DNA of 64,000 nucleotides from JAENVU01 sp963801105 (GCA_963801105.1 CAWDDH010000003.1:744001-808000); one strand, 5' to 3'. Shown: positions 51,987-61,417, numbered from the stretch's first letter. Numbers and translations: made by a program. The notes: generated by a model not told the origin, from the sequence alone.

Positions 51987-53164
51987 CCGTCCACACGCTC
52001 GCCGACGTCGTGGACCACGGCCGCATCGCGGTGTGCTGCGGCTCGGGTGGCGTGGGCAAGACCACCACCGCCGCGGTGATCGCGGTCGAGGGCGCCCGCC
52101 GCGGGCGGCGCGCGGTGGTGGTGACCATCGACCCGGCCAAGCGGCTCGCGAATGCACTCGGCCTGGACGGTCTCACCAACGAGCCCCTGGTCATCGATCC
52201 CGACCTGTGGGACCCCGGCCACGACCGCGTCCCGGGCGGCGAGCTCTCGGCGATGATGCTCGACACCAAGAGCACGTTCGACGGGCTCGTCACGATGCAC
52301 GCGTCGTCCGACGAGCAGGCACAGCGGATCCTCGCCAACAACTTCTACCGGAACATCTCCTCCGCGCTGTCGGGCACGCAGGAGTACATGGCGATGGAGA
52401 AGCTGCACGAGCTGCACGAGAGCGGCGAGTTCGACCTCATCGTCGTGGACACCCCGCCGTCGCGCCACGCGCTCGACTTCCTCGACGCGCCGGCCCGTCT
52501 GCTCCGACTGTTGAACAACCCGATCTTCCGCGTGCTGATGGTGCCGACCCGCACGTACCTGAAGGTCGCGGGTGCGGCGGTCCAGGCGTTCATCCGCACC
52601 GTCTCGCGCGTCGTCGGCGCCGAGGTGGTCGACGACATCGTCGCCTTCTTCCGGTCGTTCGAGGGCATGGAGGAGGGCTTCCGCACACGGGCCGCGCGTG
52701 TCGTCGAGATCCTCGGCCAGCCCGAGACCCGATTCGTCCTCGTCACGTCGCCACGACGCGACGCGATCGAGGAGGCGCGCTACTTCGCCGAGAAGATCGG
52801 TGACCATCATCTCGCGGTCGACGCGCTGGTCGTCAACCGCGTGCACCCGCGCTTCGGCACCGAGGTCTCGGCCGGGTTGCGGACGCGCGCGGAAACCCTC
52901 CGAGAGCTGCACGTGCACGGTCGTGAGGAACGTGACGCACGCCACCGGCTGGCGGCGCGGTACGCGAACCTCGCCGACTTCAACGAGATCGCCGAACGCG
53001 AGCGGGCACACATCGAGACCGTCCGGGTGCGGACGCGTTCGGCGGCGGTGGCGTTCGTCCCCTACCTCGCGCACGACGTCCACGACTTCGCCGCGCTCGC
53101 CGAGGTCGGCACGATGCTCTTCGCGCCGGATATCGAAGCGGGGACGGTCGCAGGTGGGGAGTAA
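51983..53164 (+). CDS. ArsA/Get3-family ATPase, second of a pair
   Basis: A 393-residue P-loop ATPase, start GTG 51983 in a GTGA overlap with the first copy. Walker A is GSGGVGKTT at residues 20-28; TIDPAKRLANALGLDG and IVVDTPPSRHALDFL are the switch regions of ArsA/Get3. A long middle segment (LNNPIFRVLMVPTRTYLK, then FIRTVSRVVGAEVVDDIVAFFRS) fits the Rv3680 partner of Rv3679. Clients or anions handled are unknown. The receiver-like gene follows 10 bases later and probably belongs to the operon. Confidence 0.87.
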   Translation: MTVHTLADVVDHGRIAVCCGSGGVGKTTTAAVIAVEGARRGRRAVVVTIDPAKRLANALGLDGLTNEPLVIDPDLWDPGHDRVPGGELSAMMLDTKSTFDGLVTMHASSDEQAQRILANNFYRNISSALSGTQEYMAMEKLHELHESGEFDLIVVDTPPSRHALDFLDAPARLLRLLNNPIFRVLMVPTRTYLKVAGAAVQAFIRTVSRVVGAEVVDDIVAFFRSFEGMEEGFRTRAARVVEILGQPETRFVLVTSPRRDAIEEARYFAEKIGDHHLAVDALVVNRVHPRFGTEVSAGLRTRAETLRELHVHGREERDARHRLAARYANLADFNEIAERERAHIETVRVRTRSAAVAFVPYLAHDVHDFAALAEVGTMLFAPDIEAGTVAGGE

Positions 53165-53174
53165 CCTCACCGTC

Positions 53175-53567
53175 GTGACCACGATCACGATCCTCGTCGC
53201 CGCCGAAGCCGCCTGGGTGCGGGACCAGGTGACCACCGCGTTCTCCGGGCCCGATCACGAGGTGATCGAGGTGCGGCGCGGCCAGGACGTCCGCGGCGCG
53301 GTCGCCCAGCACGCGCCCGATCTCGTCGTGCTCGACATGCAGATCTCCAACATGGGTGGGATCGCCTGCGCGATCGATCTGCGGCTGGAGGCTGCCGAGG
53401 GCCGCGTGCCGCCCACCAAGATCCTGTTGCTGCTCGATCGGGAGGCGGACCGCTTCCTCGCCAAGCGGGCGGACGCCGACGCGGAGCTCGTGAAGCCGGT
53501 CGACGCCGGCATCCTCCGGCGGGAGGCCAAGCGCCTCCTGGTCGGTACGGCTCCGGCTGCCAGCTGA
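53175..53567 (+). CDS. Stand-alone CheY-like receiver domain protein
   Basis: About 130 residues of a single receiver domain, GTG 53175 (an in-frame GTG at 53154 is an alternative). The phosphoacceptor Asp54 (VVLDMQISNM) and Lys107 (LVKPVD) are present, but the acidic pair that binds Mg is degenerate (Ala10, Glu11), so activity is uncertain. No output domain is attached. It follows the ArsA-like pair closely and may regulate it; no kinase is in the window. Confidence 0.72.
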   Translation: MTTITILVAAEAAWVRDQVTTAFSGPDHEVIEVRRGQDVRGAVAQHAPDLVVLDMQISNMGGIACAIDLRLEAAEGRVPPTKILLLLDREADRFLAKRADADAELVKPVDAGILRREAKRLLVGTAPAAS

Positions 53568-53592
53568 CGGGTCGCTACACTCACGCCCCTTA

Positions 53593-53670
53593 CGGGATGT
53601 GGCGCAGTTTGGTTAGCGCGCAGCGTTCGGGACGCTGAGGCCCCGGGTTCAAATCCCGGCATCCCGACCA
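53593..53670 (+). tRNA. tRNA-Pro (anticodon CGG)
   Basis: A complete 78-base tRNA. Acceptor CGGGATG pairs with CATCCCG, the anticodon stem is CAGCG/CGCTG with loop TTCGGGA (anticodon CGG), the T arm is GGGTTCAAATCCC-like, and the CCA tail is encoded at 53668-53670. It lies 25 bases after the receiver gene. Nothing suggests an integrated element here. Confidence 0.97.
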
Positions 53671-53685
53671 CCTTCTCCCCTCCGG

Positions 53686-53722
53686 GCCGGCGGTCGATCC
53701 CCCGGGTGCAGCCCCCGCCGGC
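53686..53722 (+). terminator. Hairpin downstream of tRNA-Pro
   Basis: GCCGGCGG (53686-53693) pairs with CCGCCGGC (53715-53722) with a 21-base loop, 15 bases after the tRNA. It may end the tRNA transcript and the convergent phosphoesterase mRNA. Confidence 0.45.
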
Positions 53723-53732
53723 GATCCCCTGA

Positions 53733-55298
53733 TCAGATCCCGGTGACGGCCCGGATGTCGGGCGCGGTGCAGGCGTTGGCAAGGCACGGCAGGCCCAGCG
53801 CGTCCTCCCACAGACGCAGGGTGGACGCGTAGCCGATCCCGGCGGTCGCGAACGGTCCGGGATGAGCCGAGGGGCTCAGGTACAGGTTGGGCACCGGCGA
53901 GCCCTCGTCATACCAGATCTCGACCAGCACCTTGCCCGCCCGGTAGTCGGCGGAGTCGACCACGGGCGCGACGTTCCCCTGGAGCCACGCGTCCACGATG
54001 CTGTTGTCGCAGTCGTGCCCGTCGTTGCACTGCGTGGGGGTGACGAACGAGTAGTCCACCAGAGTCGTCGGGTCGAACTCGGAGTACGGGCGCACCTGCT
54101 CGGAGCAGTGGGCCTGATCGTCCGCACCCCAGAAGTACATGGCCGGGACGTGCTTGACCGCGTTGCCACTCGTCGAGCACGCAGTGGTCGCGCCCTCCAC
54201 GTAGTTGATCGCGGTCTTCCCGGCGGCGCGTGCCTGCCGGTAGATGTTGTCGGCCTGCGAGTTGCACGTCGCGCTCGGGGCACAGTCGTTGAGGACGGTG
54301 TGGTTCGTGTCGCCCTGCGCCTGGCTGACGTACTGGGTGGCGGAGTTCTGGCTGGTGTTCGCCTCCGTCCACGCCGAGAAGTAGGAGCAGCTCGCGGCCA
54401 GCTGGTGGAGGTACGGCATGCCCGCGAAGCCCACACCGCCCACACCGGACCAGGAGCGGTTCTCCAACGAGAACACGACGACCTTCTGATATCGCGCCGG
54501 CGCCGCGCTGCCCGTGTTGCACACGGATGCCTCTGAGTTGGCCAGGATCGTCGCGGAGGCGTTCTTCGTGGCGTACACGCTCGTTCCCGACAGCGCGAGC
54601 CTGAAGACCTCCTTCGGCTCGCTGATCCCGTCGGCGATCGTCGCGACGTCCACCGCCGAACCCGTCTTGGAGCCGGCGGCGAATGTGACCGAGCCGTTGA
54701 ACGCCGTGTAGTCGCCGGGCGCGTGCGCCGTCTTGTCCGCGGTCTGGGCCGTGACGGAGATCGGGAGGTAGTAGCGCTGGCGCAGCTTCGGACGGAAGTG
54801 CGCCGTCGCACCCTCGGCGACCTTCGCCCCGGCCATCGCGAGCTTGGGCTTCTCGTCGTTGCGGATCTCGATCTTCTCCACCGCGTTGCCGGTCTTGGCC
54901 CCCGTCGGCGACGACAGGTGCACCGAGAACGTCTGGTAGTCCTCGAGCTTCGTGTCGCCGCGGACCGACACGGGGATCGGTGCCGTCGTGGTGCCCGGCG
55001 CGAAGGTGAGCGTCCCGGCCGCCGCGACATAGTCGGCGTCGCCGGTGGTCGCACTCCCGTTCGCGGTCGCGTAGTGCACCGTCACCGTTCCGGCGCTCGG
55101 CGCCGACAGCGACGCGGTGAGCGTGACGGTGGTCGTGCCGCTGTTGCCCTCCACCACGCCGATCACCGACGCCGGCAGCGAGACGACCGGCTCACCGGTC
55201 GCGCTCCCCGCGGTGGCGACCAGGGCGGAGCCCGTCGTCGCCAACGACGCGACGAGGAGGGCGACGAGCAGGTTCGGCCGACGAATTGTGGCGTTCAC
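53733..55298 (-). CDS. Secreted Calx-beta domain / SapM-like phosphoesterase fusion
   Basis: A 521-residue secreted protein. GTG 55298 gives a signal peptide (RRPNLLVALLVASLATTGSA). Residues about 45-155 are a Calx-beta repeat (GTVTVHYATANGSATTGDADY, then TLTFAPGTT) and 155-265 a second, weaker one. The remainder, with VVVFSLENRSWSGVGGVGFA, MPYLHQLAASCSYFSAW and DGHDCDNSIVDAW, looks like the acid phosphatase/SapM-type phosphoesterase fold; the expected metal ligands include the Glu-Asn pair and a C-terminal EIWYDEGSP. Disulfide-forming Cys pairs suit an exported enzyme. The fusion is unusual. Confidence 0.72.
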   Translation of the reverse strand: MNATIRRPNLLVALLVASLATTGSALVATAGSATGEPVVSLPASVIGVVEGNSGTTTVTLTASLSAPSAGTVTVHYATANGSATTGDADYVAAAGTLTFAPGTTTAPIPVSVRGDTKLEDYQTFSVHLSSPTGAKTGNAVEKIEIRNDEKPKLAMAGAKVAEGATAHFRPKLRQRYYLPISVTAQTADKTAHAPGDYTAFNGSVTFAAGSKTGSAVDVATIADGISEPKEVFRLALSGTSVYATKNASATILANSEASVCNTGSAAPARYQKVVVFSLENRSWSGVGGVGFAGMPYLHQLAASCSYFSAWTEANTSQNSATQYVSQAQGDTNHTVLNDCAPSATCNSQADNIYRQARAAGKTAINYVEGATTACSTSGNAVKHVPAMYFWGADDQAHCSEQVRPYSEFDPTTLVDYSFVTPTQCNDGHDCDNSIVDAWLQGNVAPVVDSADYRAGKVLVEIWYDEGSPVPNLYLSPSAHPGPFATAGIGYASTLRLWEDALGLPCLANACTAPDIRAVTGI

Positions 55299-55356
55299 GG
55301 CCCGGAACCTTACGGGTCCCACCACGCGCCGGTCGGCAGCCGCGGTCTCGTCGAGG

Positions 55357-55746
55357 TCAGAGCAGCCGCTCGGTCCCGCCCAACGGTGCGTTCTGCACGT
55401 CGGCGCTGAAGGAGATCTGCTCCCAACGATCGGTCGGGTACCCCTGTCGGGCAGCCCGCTCGACGCAGCGGCGGAAGAGCTGCCGCGACAGGGCGGCGCG
55501 CTGCTCGGGTGGCAGACCGAGCCAGGCCTGCTTGATCCGGCCCTCGTCCGAGGTCACGTTCAGCGCGTCCCGGAGCGTCTCGGTGTGCGCCGCGATCAGC
55601 CCGGCCTCGTACCCGGCGGGCACGAGCGCCGGGTCGAGGCAGGAGATGCGCGGGAGCACGTACGGGAGGAACGCCTGGTACCGCTCGGCGAGGTCCGCGG
55701 CGAACCCCGTCCGGCGCCGAGCCCGTGCCCAACTCACGACTGCCAT
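55357..55746 (-). CDS. Uncharacterised small protein
   Basis: I do not recognise this 129-residue protein. It is soluble and mostly helical, beginning MAVVSWARARRRTGFAADLA, with an Arg-rich head, then LPYVLPRISCLDPALVPAGY and a final ISFSADVQNAPLGGTERL. ATG 55746 is a possible start; the ribosome site is weak. It lies between the secreted phosphoesterase gene and a divergent beta-propeller gene, with no obvious functional link. Confidence 0.5.
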   Translation of the reverse strand: MAVVSWARARRRTGFAADLAERYQAFLPYVLPRISCLDPALVPAGYEAGLIAAHTETLRDALNVTSDEGRIKQAWLGLPPEQRAALSRQLFRRCVERAARQGYPTDRWEQISFSADVQNAPLGGTERLL

Positions 55747-55933
55747 CGGGCGAGTCTCATCGCCCACCGCGCTGGGCGTCAACCCGGTGCGGCGGTCCTC
55801 GCCGGGTGAGCCGGCCACGGTGCGCGCGGCGCGCACGATTTTCACAGTGGGGTCCCTCACCCGCGGAACCGGGGCGCGTACGTTCGGCCGCGGATCGACA
55901 GACCGGGGCACTGGCAGGCGGAGGCGGCATCCC

Positions 55934-57142
55934 TTGGTTCGTGAACGGCGATGGGCAGGCCCAGCAGTGACGATCGCGCTGGCCGCGATCCTCGGAACGG
56001 CAATCGCACCCGGCCTCGCGGCGGCGCTCCCGACCACCACCCAGCCGGGGCTCGCGCTCAACCGGCTGATCCGCACGTCGCCGTTCACCGGTTCCACGGT
56101 GCGCGTGCGCGACAACGAGGGATCGGCCTACGTCGCGTCGGACGACTCGCTCTGGATGGTCGACGACAACAGCAACGCGGCGTACGAGATCAACCGCACG
56201 ACCGGCGCGCTGAAGCGCACGATCAGCGAGCCGTCGTTCGCGAACGCGCCGCGGCTCGGCGTGGGCACCCATGCGGGCTCATCGCGCGATGGCGACCTCG
56301 AAGCGGTCGCGTACGACGCCAACGCGGACGTCCTCTACCTGTTCTCGGGCAGCACGAGCGCGACGCCGACCGTGTTCCGTCTCGTGCGCGACGCGAGCGG
56401 CGTGTTCCAGGTCGAGTCGTGGCAGCCCCTCGCGTCGGAGCACACGGGGGCAGGATGGCGCCTCGCCGACCGCAAGCTCTACGTGGCCAACGGCTCCACG
56501 ATCCAGACCTTCGACTACACGACCGGCGCGTTGGGTCCCGGCTTCACGATCTCCGGGTTGACTCACATCTTCGGCCTCGACTTCGACGACACCACCGGCG
56601 ATCTGCTCGCCGTCAACAACTCGGAGCACCTCGTCCGCGCGTCGATGACGACCCGCACGATCCTCCCCGGATGGAACGTCGACCTCACACCCTTCGGCAT
56701 CGCCGACAGCCGCGCCGTCGAGGTGATCGGCGAGCAGCTCTTCATCTCCGACGGTCTCGACACGCGTGCGTCGAACGACCCGATGAACCACGCGATCTTC
56801 GTGTTCGACGTCGGCCCGCGGGCGGTGACGGTGCACTGGACCACCGACGAGAGCGCGCGCATCGATCAGCTCGTGACGTACTACTCGCAGGGTACGCGTG
56901 AAGGCCTCGTGCAGTTCGGGATCCAGGTGCTCGCGTTCCTCAACGCGGTGGATCCGCAGCCTCGACCCACCCCGATCGTGCTCCCGCCGCCTACCGGCAC
57001 CGTCGCCCAGACCGTCACGTACCCCGCGAGCACGCTCGCGCGGCTCGACACCGTGAAGGCCCGGTGGGCCGAGAACGACGAGGACGCGCAACGCCTCGGG
57101 TTCTCGGTGCTCAGCTTCATCGCCGCGTTGAACGGGCACTGA
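55934..57142 (+). CDS. Secreted beta-propeller (esterase-like/NHL-type) protein
   Basis: About 402 residues. I use TTG 55934 because it gives a signal peptide (MVRERRWAGPAVTIALAAIL, then GTAIAPGLAAALP); GGAGG lies about ten bases upstream. The mature domain shows repeated blade-like segments (SLWMVDDNSNAAYEINRTTG, LEAVAYDANADVLYLFSG, LYVANGSTIQTFDYTTGAL and LFISDGLDTRAS), consistent with a six-bladed propeller of the SdiA-regulated/phytase-like class. No catalytic residues are evident. The C-terminal 90 residues form a separate helical region. Function unknown. Confidence 0.65.
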   Translation: MVRERRWAGPAVTIALAAILGTAIAPGLAAALPTTTQPGLALNRLIRTSPFTGSTVRVRDNEGSAYVASDDSLWMVDDNSNAAYEINRTTGALKRTISEPSFANAPRLGVGTHAGSSRDGDLEAVAYDANADVLYLFSGSTSATPTVFRLVRDASGVFQVESWQPLASEHTGAGWRLADRKLYVANGSTIQTFDYTTGALGPGFTISGLTHIFGLDFDDTTGDLLAVNNSEHLVRASMTTRTILPGWNVDLTPFGIADSRAVEVIGEQLFISDGLDTRASNDPMNHAIFVFDVGPRAVTVHWTTDESARIDQLVTYYSQGTREGLVQFGIQVLAFLNAVDPQPRPTPIVLPPPTGTVAQTVTYPASTLARLDTVKARWAENDEDAQRLGFSVLSFIAALNGH

Positions 57143-57167
57143 CGCGGACGTCTTCGAGGCACCCCGA

Positions 57168-57193
57168 CGAGGAACGGACCCGTCGGTTCCTCG
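57168..57193 (+). terminator. Hairpin after the propeller gene
   Basis: CGAGGAAC (57168-57175) pairs perfectly with GTTCCTCG (57186-57193) around a 10-base loop, 26 bases after the stop codon. It separates the propeller gene from the cyclopropane synthase gene. Confidence 0.6.
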
Positions 57194-57304
57194 CGAAGGT
57201 CCTGCACCCCTGATCAACCGACCCGGTGAGGCCCGGGATGCCGTAGCGGGGCGCCGCGAGATTTGGTACAACCGGCGACGGAACCTCTTGAGCAGGAGGT
57301 GGGC

Positions 57305-58604
57305 ATGACCACACCGTTGTCCGTACCCGCACCGTCGGTCGGCGCACCCCCGGCCGCCGCGGCCCTCGCGCCGCTCGCTGAGCTGGTCTTCGACGGACCG
57401 CCGCCGGTGGCCTTCGAGCTCTGGGACGGCAGCCGCATCGAGTCCACGACCACCGGTGGTCCGACGGTGCGGCTCCGGTCACCGGTCGCGCTCCGCCGGC
57501 TGCTCTGGGCACCCGACGAGCTCGGCCTCGGGCGTGCCTACGTCGCGGGCGACGCCGACTTCGACGGCGACGTCGTCGAGGCGCTCCGCGCGTTGCGCGT
57601 CTCACAACCCGCTCCGCGGAAGCGCGTCCAACTGGTCGGGCGAGCGGCGCGGGCCGCGATCGCGCTCGACGCCATCGGACGGCCGCCACCTCCTCCACCC
57701 GAGGAGGTGCGCCTGCGGGGCCGGAGACACACGCGGCAACGGGATTCGCGCGCGGTCTCCCACCACTACGACGTTGGCAATGCCTTCTACCGCATCGTCC
57801 TCGGCCCGACGATGACCTACTCCTGCGCGCGGTGGGGCGGCGACGTGACCGACCTCGACGCCGCGCAGACCGCGAAGCACGATCTCGTCTGCCGCAAGCT
57901 CGGTCTCGACGGTCGACGGGACACCCGTCTGCTCGACGTCGGCTGCGGGTGGGGCACGATGGCGATGCACGCGGCCGCCGAGTACGGCGCGCGGTCGGTG
58001 GGGATCACGATCAGCGGGCAGCAGTTCGCGCGTGCCACCGACCGAGTGAAGGAGGCGGGCCTCGACGACCGCGTGGACATCCGGCTCCAGGACTACCGGG
58101 AACTGCACGGCGAGACGTTCGACGTGATCTCGTCGATCGGGATGTTCGAGCACGTCGGCGCCGAGCGCACGACCGAGTACTTCCGGACGCTACGCGACGC
58201 ACTGGTACCGGGTGGGCGGCTACTGAATCACGCGATCTCCAAGGCCGGCGGCTCAAGGCTCTCCCCGCGGAGCTTCATCGGTCGGTACGTGTTCCCCGAC
58301 GGCGAACTGCTCGACGTCGCCGCCGTGACCCGGGCGATGGAGGTGGCGGGGTTCGAGGTGCGAGACGTCGAGTCGCTCCGCGAGCACTACGCGCTCACGC
58401 TCCGGGCGTGGATCGACGCGCTCGAGCAGAACTGGGACGCGGCGGTCCGAGAGGTCGGGGAAGGTCGCGCGCGGCGTGTGGCGCGCGTACATGGCCGGAT
58501 CGGTCGTCGGCTTCGAAGAGGGCGACATCGCCATCCACCAGGTGCTCGGCGTCCGGCGCAGCGCGGACGGCGCGAGCGGGATGCCGCTTCGCCGGACCTG
58601 GTGA
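57305..58604 (+). pseudogene. Cyclopropane-fatty-acid-phospholipid synthase-like protein, one frameshift
   Basis: About 432 residues after correction, a SAM-dependent methyltransferase. An SCP2-like N-terminal segment (residues 15-100) precedes SHHYDVGNAFYRIVLGPTMTYS and the SAM site LLDVGCGWGTMAMHAA, then SIGMFEHVGAE. This is the CfaS/Cma domain order in actinobacteria. The frame runs from ATG 57305 (behind AGGAGGT) to about 58465. An extra base within 58466-58475 breaks the last 40 residues (WRAYMAGSVVGFEEGDIAIH, then VLGVRR) into another frame; stop TGA at 58602. A basecalling indel is likely. Confidence 0.85.
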
Positions 58605-58613
58605 GGACCGGCC

Positions 58614-59307
58614 TCAGCCGAGCTCGGTGTGGAGGAACGCGAAGACCTCGGGCCAGATGCGCGCGGCCAGCTCCTCGTCCAGCGTCCCGAGCGCGTTGTG
58701 CGGTCCCATGAAGGCGTGACCGGTGCCGGCGTGGACGGTGAGCTGCACGTCCTTGCCGAGTCCCTGCAGCTCGGCCTCAAGCGCGTGCGCGGCATCGGGT
58801 CCGAAGAAGTCGTCGTGCTCGGCCATGTGGCCGCGCACCTTGGCTGTCATCGCCGACCAGTCGGGCTCACTGTCGCCGGAGGGGAACCCGTAGAAGGGCA
58901 CCACGGCCCTCACCGAGTCCCCGCGGTTCGCGGCGATGAGCCACGCCAACATCCCACCCATGCAGAAGCCGACGACGCCGACGCCGTCGCCGGTCGCGCC
59001 CAGGTCCTCCAGGAGGAAGTCGACTGCTCCGCTCATGTCTCGCGCGGCGCGGTCCGGCGGAAGCTCGGTCATCAGGCGCGCGGCGCGGTCCATCTCGTCG
59101 TGGTTGGCGACCTCACCGCGGATACAGATCCGGGGCCAGGGCGGTGAACCCGGCGCCGGCGAGCCGATCGGTCGTGCGTTCGAGGTCCGGGCTGAGTCCC
59201 CACCATTCCTGGATCACCAGGACCCCGGGGCCCGTGCCACCCACGGGCCGGGCGAGGTAGCCCCGGGCCGTCGATCCGTTGCTCGCGAACTCCACCATCT
59301 CTCCCAT
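58614..59307 (-). pseudogene. Dienelactone hydrolase family protein, one frameshift
   Basis: About 230 residues after correction, an alpha/beta hydrolase. The N-terminal half (VEFASNGSTARGYLARPVGG, VLVIQEWWGLSP, ALAPDLY) is in one frame; the C-terminal half (AVDFLLEDLGATG, VGFCMGGMLAWLIA with nucleophile Cys, AGTGHAFMGP with the His) is in another. One extra base near 59120 brings an in-frame TGA after DLYPR. Removing it gives DLYRGEVANHDEMD, the family sequence. Dienelactone hydrolases open lactone rings in aromatic degradation; related ones have other esters. Frameshift cause is uncertain. Confidence 0.85.
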
Positions 59308-59423
59308 GCAGGCGGAGACTATTCAGTCGCCCACCGGCCCGGAAGGTGCGCCGGGGGCGGGGAGGTTCCCACACCACTCGGATCCGTGGCAGAATTGCCC
59401 CGTTCGCGTGGCTCGGGGGGCTC

Positions 59424-60347
59424 ATGGCGACCACCACAACGGATCTCGTACGACTCGTGGTCGGTGACCGCGTACCGCCGTCGGTCGTGCGCGCCGACGG
59501 GCGCGTCGGCCCTGCCGTCCCGCTGGGGCGCCGCGTCGAACTCCCCGGACGCGGCACCACCTTCGTACGTGAGATGGCAGGACCCGCCGGCGCCCCGACC
59601 CTCGTCCTGCTCCATGGGTTCATGGCGAGCGGCGGGCTGAACTGGTTCCGCACCTTCGAGAGTCTCAGCCGCGAGTTCCACGTCGTGGCGCCCGACCTGC
59701 GCGGACACTCCCGCGGCTTGCGCTCGCGCCGGCACGTGCGCCTCGCGGACTGCGCCGACGACGTCGCCGCGCTCATCGACACGCTCGGCTCGGGCCCGGT
59801 GCTGGCCGCGGGCTACTCCATGGGTGGTCCCGTCGCCCAGCTCCTCTGGCACCGCCACCCCGAGAAGGTCGCCGGCCTCGTCCTCTGCGCGACGGCACCG
59901 CAGTTCGCCGTCGGTGCCCGGCCGCTCAGCGATGCCTACCTGGCGACGGTCGCGACGCTGGCTCGGGCCACGGGCCAGCTGGCCGCCTTCCCCGCGGCCG
60001 GCGCGAGCCTCCTGCGCCGGGTGCGCGCGCACCGGCCGGCGGGCTTCCTCGAGTGGGCCTCCGACGAGATGCGCCGGCACGACGTCCGCATGCTGACCGA
60101 GGCGGCGCGCAGCATCGGGCGCTACGACGCGCGCGGATGGATCGCCGAGATCGACGTTCCCACCACGGTGCTGCGTACGAATCGCGACCATCTCGTGGAC
60201 CCGGTCTCGCAGACCGAGCTCGTGACCCGGATCCCACGGGCACGCGTCATCGACCACGAGGAAGGGCACTTCGCCTGCGCGCGCGCCGCGTTCGCCCCGC
60301 CGATGCTCGCGGCGTGCCGCGACGTCGCGTGGCGCGCGAGCGCCTGA
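59424..60347 (+). CDS. Alpha/beta-fold hydrolase
   Basis: A 307-residue alpha/beta hydrolase, start ATG 59424 behind a run of six G. Oxyanion stretch LLHGFMASGGLNW, nucleophile Ser132 in AAGYSMGGPVA, and catalytic His near residue 286 in DHEEGHFACA are all present. It belongs to the broad epoxide hydrolase/haloperoxidase-like group. Substrate unknown. It diverges from the dienelactone hydrolase gene by 116 bases, and its stop is 38 bases from the convergent asd stop. Confidence 0.88.
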   Translation: MATTTTDLVRLVVGDRVPPSVVRADGRVGPAVPLGRRVELPGRGTTFVREMAGPAGAPTLVLLHGFMASGGLNWFRTFESLSREFHVVAPDLRGHSRGLRSRRHVRLADCADDVAALIDTLGSGPVLAAGYSMGGPVAQLLWHRHPEKVAGLVLCATAPQFAVGARPLSDAYLATVATLARATGQLAAFPAAGASLLRRVRAHRPAGFLEWASDEMRRHDVRMLTEAARSIGRYDARGWIAEIDVPTTVLRTNRDHLVDPVSQTELVTRIPRARVIDHEEGHFACARAAFAPPMLAACRDVAWRASA

Positions 60348-60385
60348 CCCCACCACCCCGATCGCCGCGCCGCGGCGCCCGGACG

Positions 60386-61417
60386 TCAGGCGATGAGGAC
60401 CTCGGCCATCTGCACCGCGTTCAGGGCCGCACCCTTGCGAAGGTTGTCGCCGGTCACCCAGAGGTCCAGGGTGTTCGCCTGACTCGGGTCCTCGCGCAGG
60501 CGGCCGACGAGCACCGGGTCGATGCCCGCCCCCTCGAGCGCGGTCGGTGCACCGGCGCCGTCCTCGACGAGGACCACACCCGGCGCGGACGCGAGGAGCT
60601 CGACGGCCCGCGCGCGCGACATCGGATCGCGGAACTGGACGTTCGCGGTCATGGCGTGCCCGACGTAGACCGGCACCCGGACGCACGTGGCGGTGACGCG
60701 CATCGTGGGGTTGTGCAGGATCTTGCGGCTCTCGTGCACGAGCTTCCACTCCTCGCTCGTGTAGCCCGCGTCCTTCACCGATCCCGCGAGCGGGATGACG
60801 TTGCCCGCGATCGGCTTCGACCAGACCTCGCCCGCCACGATGAAGCCGTCGATGGCACCGGCCCGGCGCAGTGACTCGGCGTCGCCCGCGAACTTGTTCC
60901 ACTGCGCGTCGAGCTCGGCGATCCCGGGAACCCCGGCACCGGAGACCGACTGGTAGGTGGACACGACGAGTCGCTCGATCCCGGCCGCGCGCTGCAGCGG
61001 CGAGAGCGCGGTGACGAGCACCATCGTCGTGCAGTTTGGACACGAGGCGATGCCGCGGGGCAGGTCCGCGAGGTCCTCCGGGTTCACCTCGGCGACCACG
61101 AGCGGGACGTCGTCCTCCATGCGGAACGCCGCCGAGTTGTCCACCACGCGTGCGCCCGCGGCCGCGGCCCGAGGCGCCCACTCCAGGGCGAGCGGATCGT
61201 CGACGTCCACGATCACGAGATCGAGGCCGTCGAAGCATCCGTCGCGCAGTACCTCGCACGTGACGCTGCCGTCGGCGAACGGGAGCACCCGGCCCTCGGA
61301 GCGAGGCGACGCGTAGGCCCGCAGGGTGCCGACCGGGAACGACCGCTCCTCGAGGATTCGGAGCATCTCCTGGCCGACGAGCCCCGTGGCTCCGATGACG
61401 CCGACATCAACCGTCAC
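60386..61417 (-). CDS. asd: Aspartate-semialdehyde dehydrogenase
   Basis: A 343-residue enzyme reducing aspartyl-4-phosphate to the semialdehyde with NADPH. The Rossmann motif is VIGATGLVGQEML at residues 7-19, and the catalytic Cys129 is in IASCPNCTT, followed by STYQSVSGAG. His in the substrate site lies in the RVPVYVGHAM region. It provides precursors for Lys, Met, Thr and diaminopimelate (peptidoglycan). It starts at GTG 61415-61417, 60 bases after lysC, with GGAG upstream, so the pair is an operon. Confidence 0.95.
   Translation of the reverse strand: MTVDVGVIGATGLVGQEMLRILEERSFPVGTLRAYASPRSEGRVLPFADGSVTCEVLRDGCFDGLDLVIVDVDDPLALEWAPRAAAAGARVVDNSAAFRMEDDVPLVVAEVNPEDLADLPRGIASCPNCTTMVLVTALSPLQRAAGIERLVVSTYQSVSGAGVPGIAELDAQWNKFAGDAESLRRAGAIDGFIVAGEVWSKPIAGNVIPLAGSVKDAGYTSEEWKLVHESRKILHNPTMRVTATCVRVPVYVGHAMTANVQFRDPMSRARAVELLASAPGVVLVEDGAGAPTALEGAGIDPVLVGRLREDPSQANTLDLWVTGDNLRKGAALNAVQMAEVLIA

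Noticed and set aside
51039..53164. Arsenic resistance by the ArsA-like pair.
   Set aside because: No ArsB, ArsC or ArsR-operon genes are present and the pair matches the Rv3679/Rv3680 type, so Get3-like function is preferred.
53593..53670. tRNA-Pro as an attachment site of an integrated element.
   Set aside because: No integrase, repeated tRNA 3' end or foreign-looking genes lie nearby.
59113..59124. In-frame TGA in the dienelactone hydrolase gene as a possible selenocysteine codon.
   Set aside because: Reading through the TGA gives sequence unlike the family, while a one-base shift at about 59120 restores the family sequence (DLYRGEVANHDE). It is a frameshift, not Sec.
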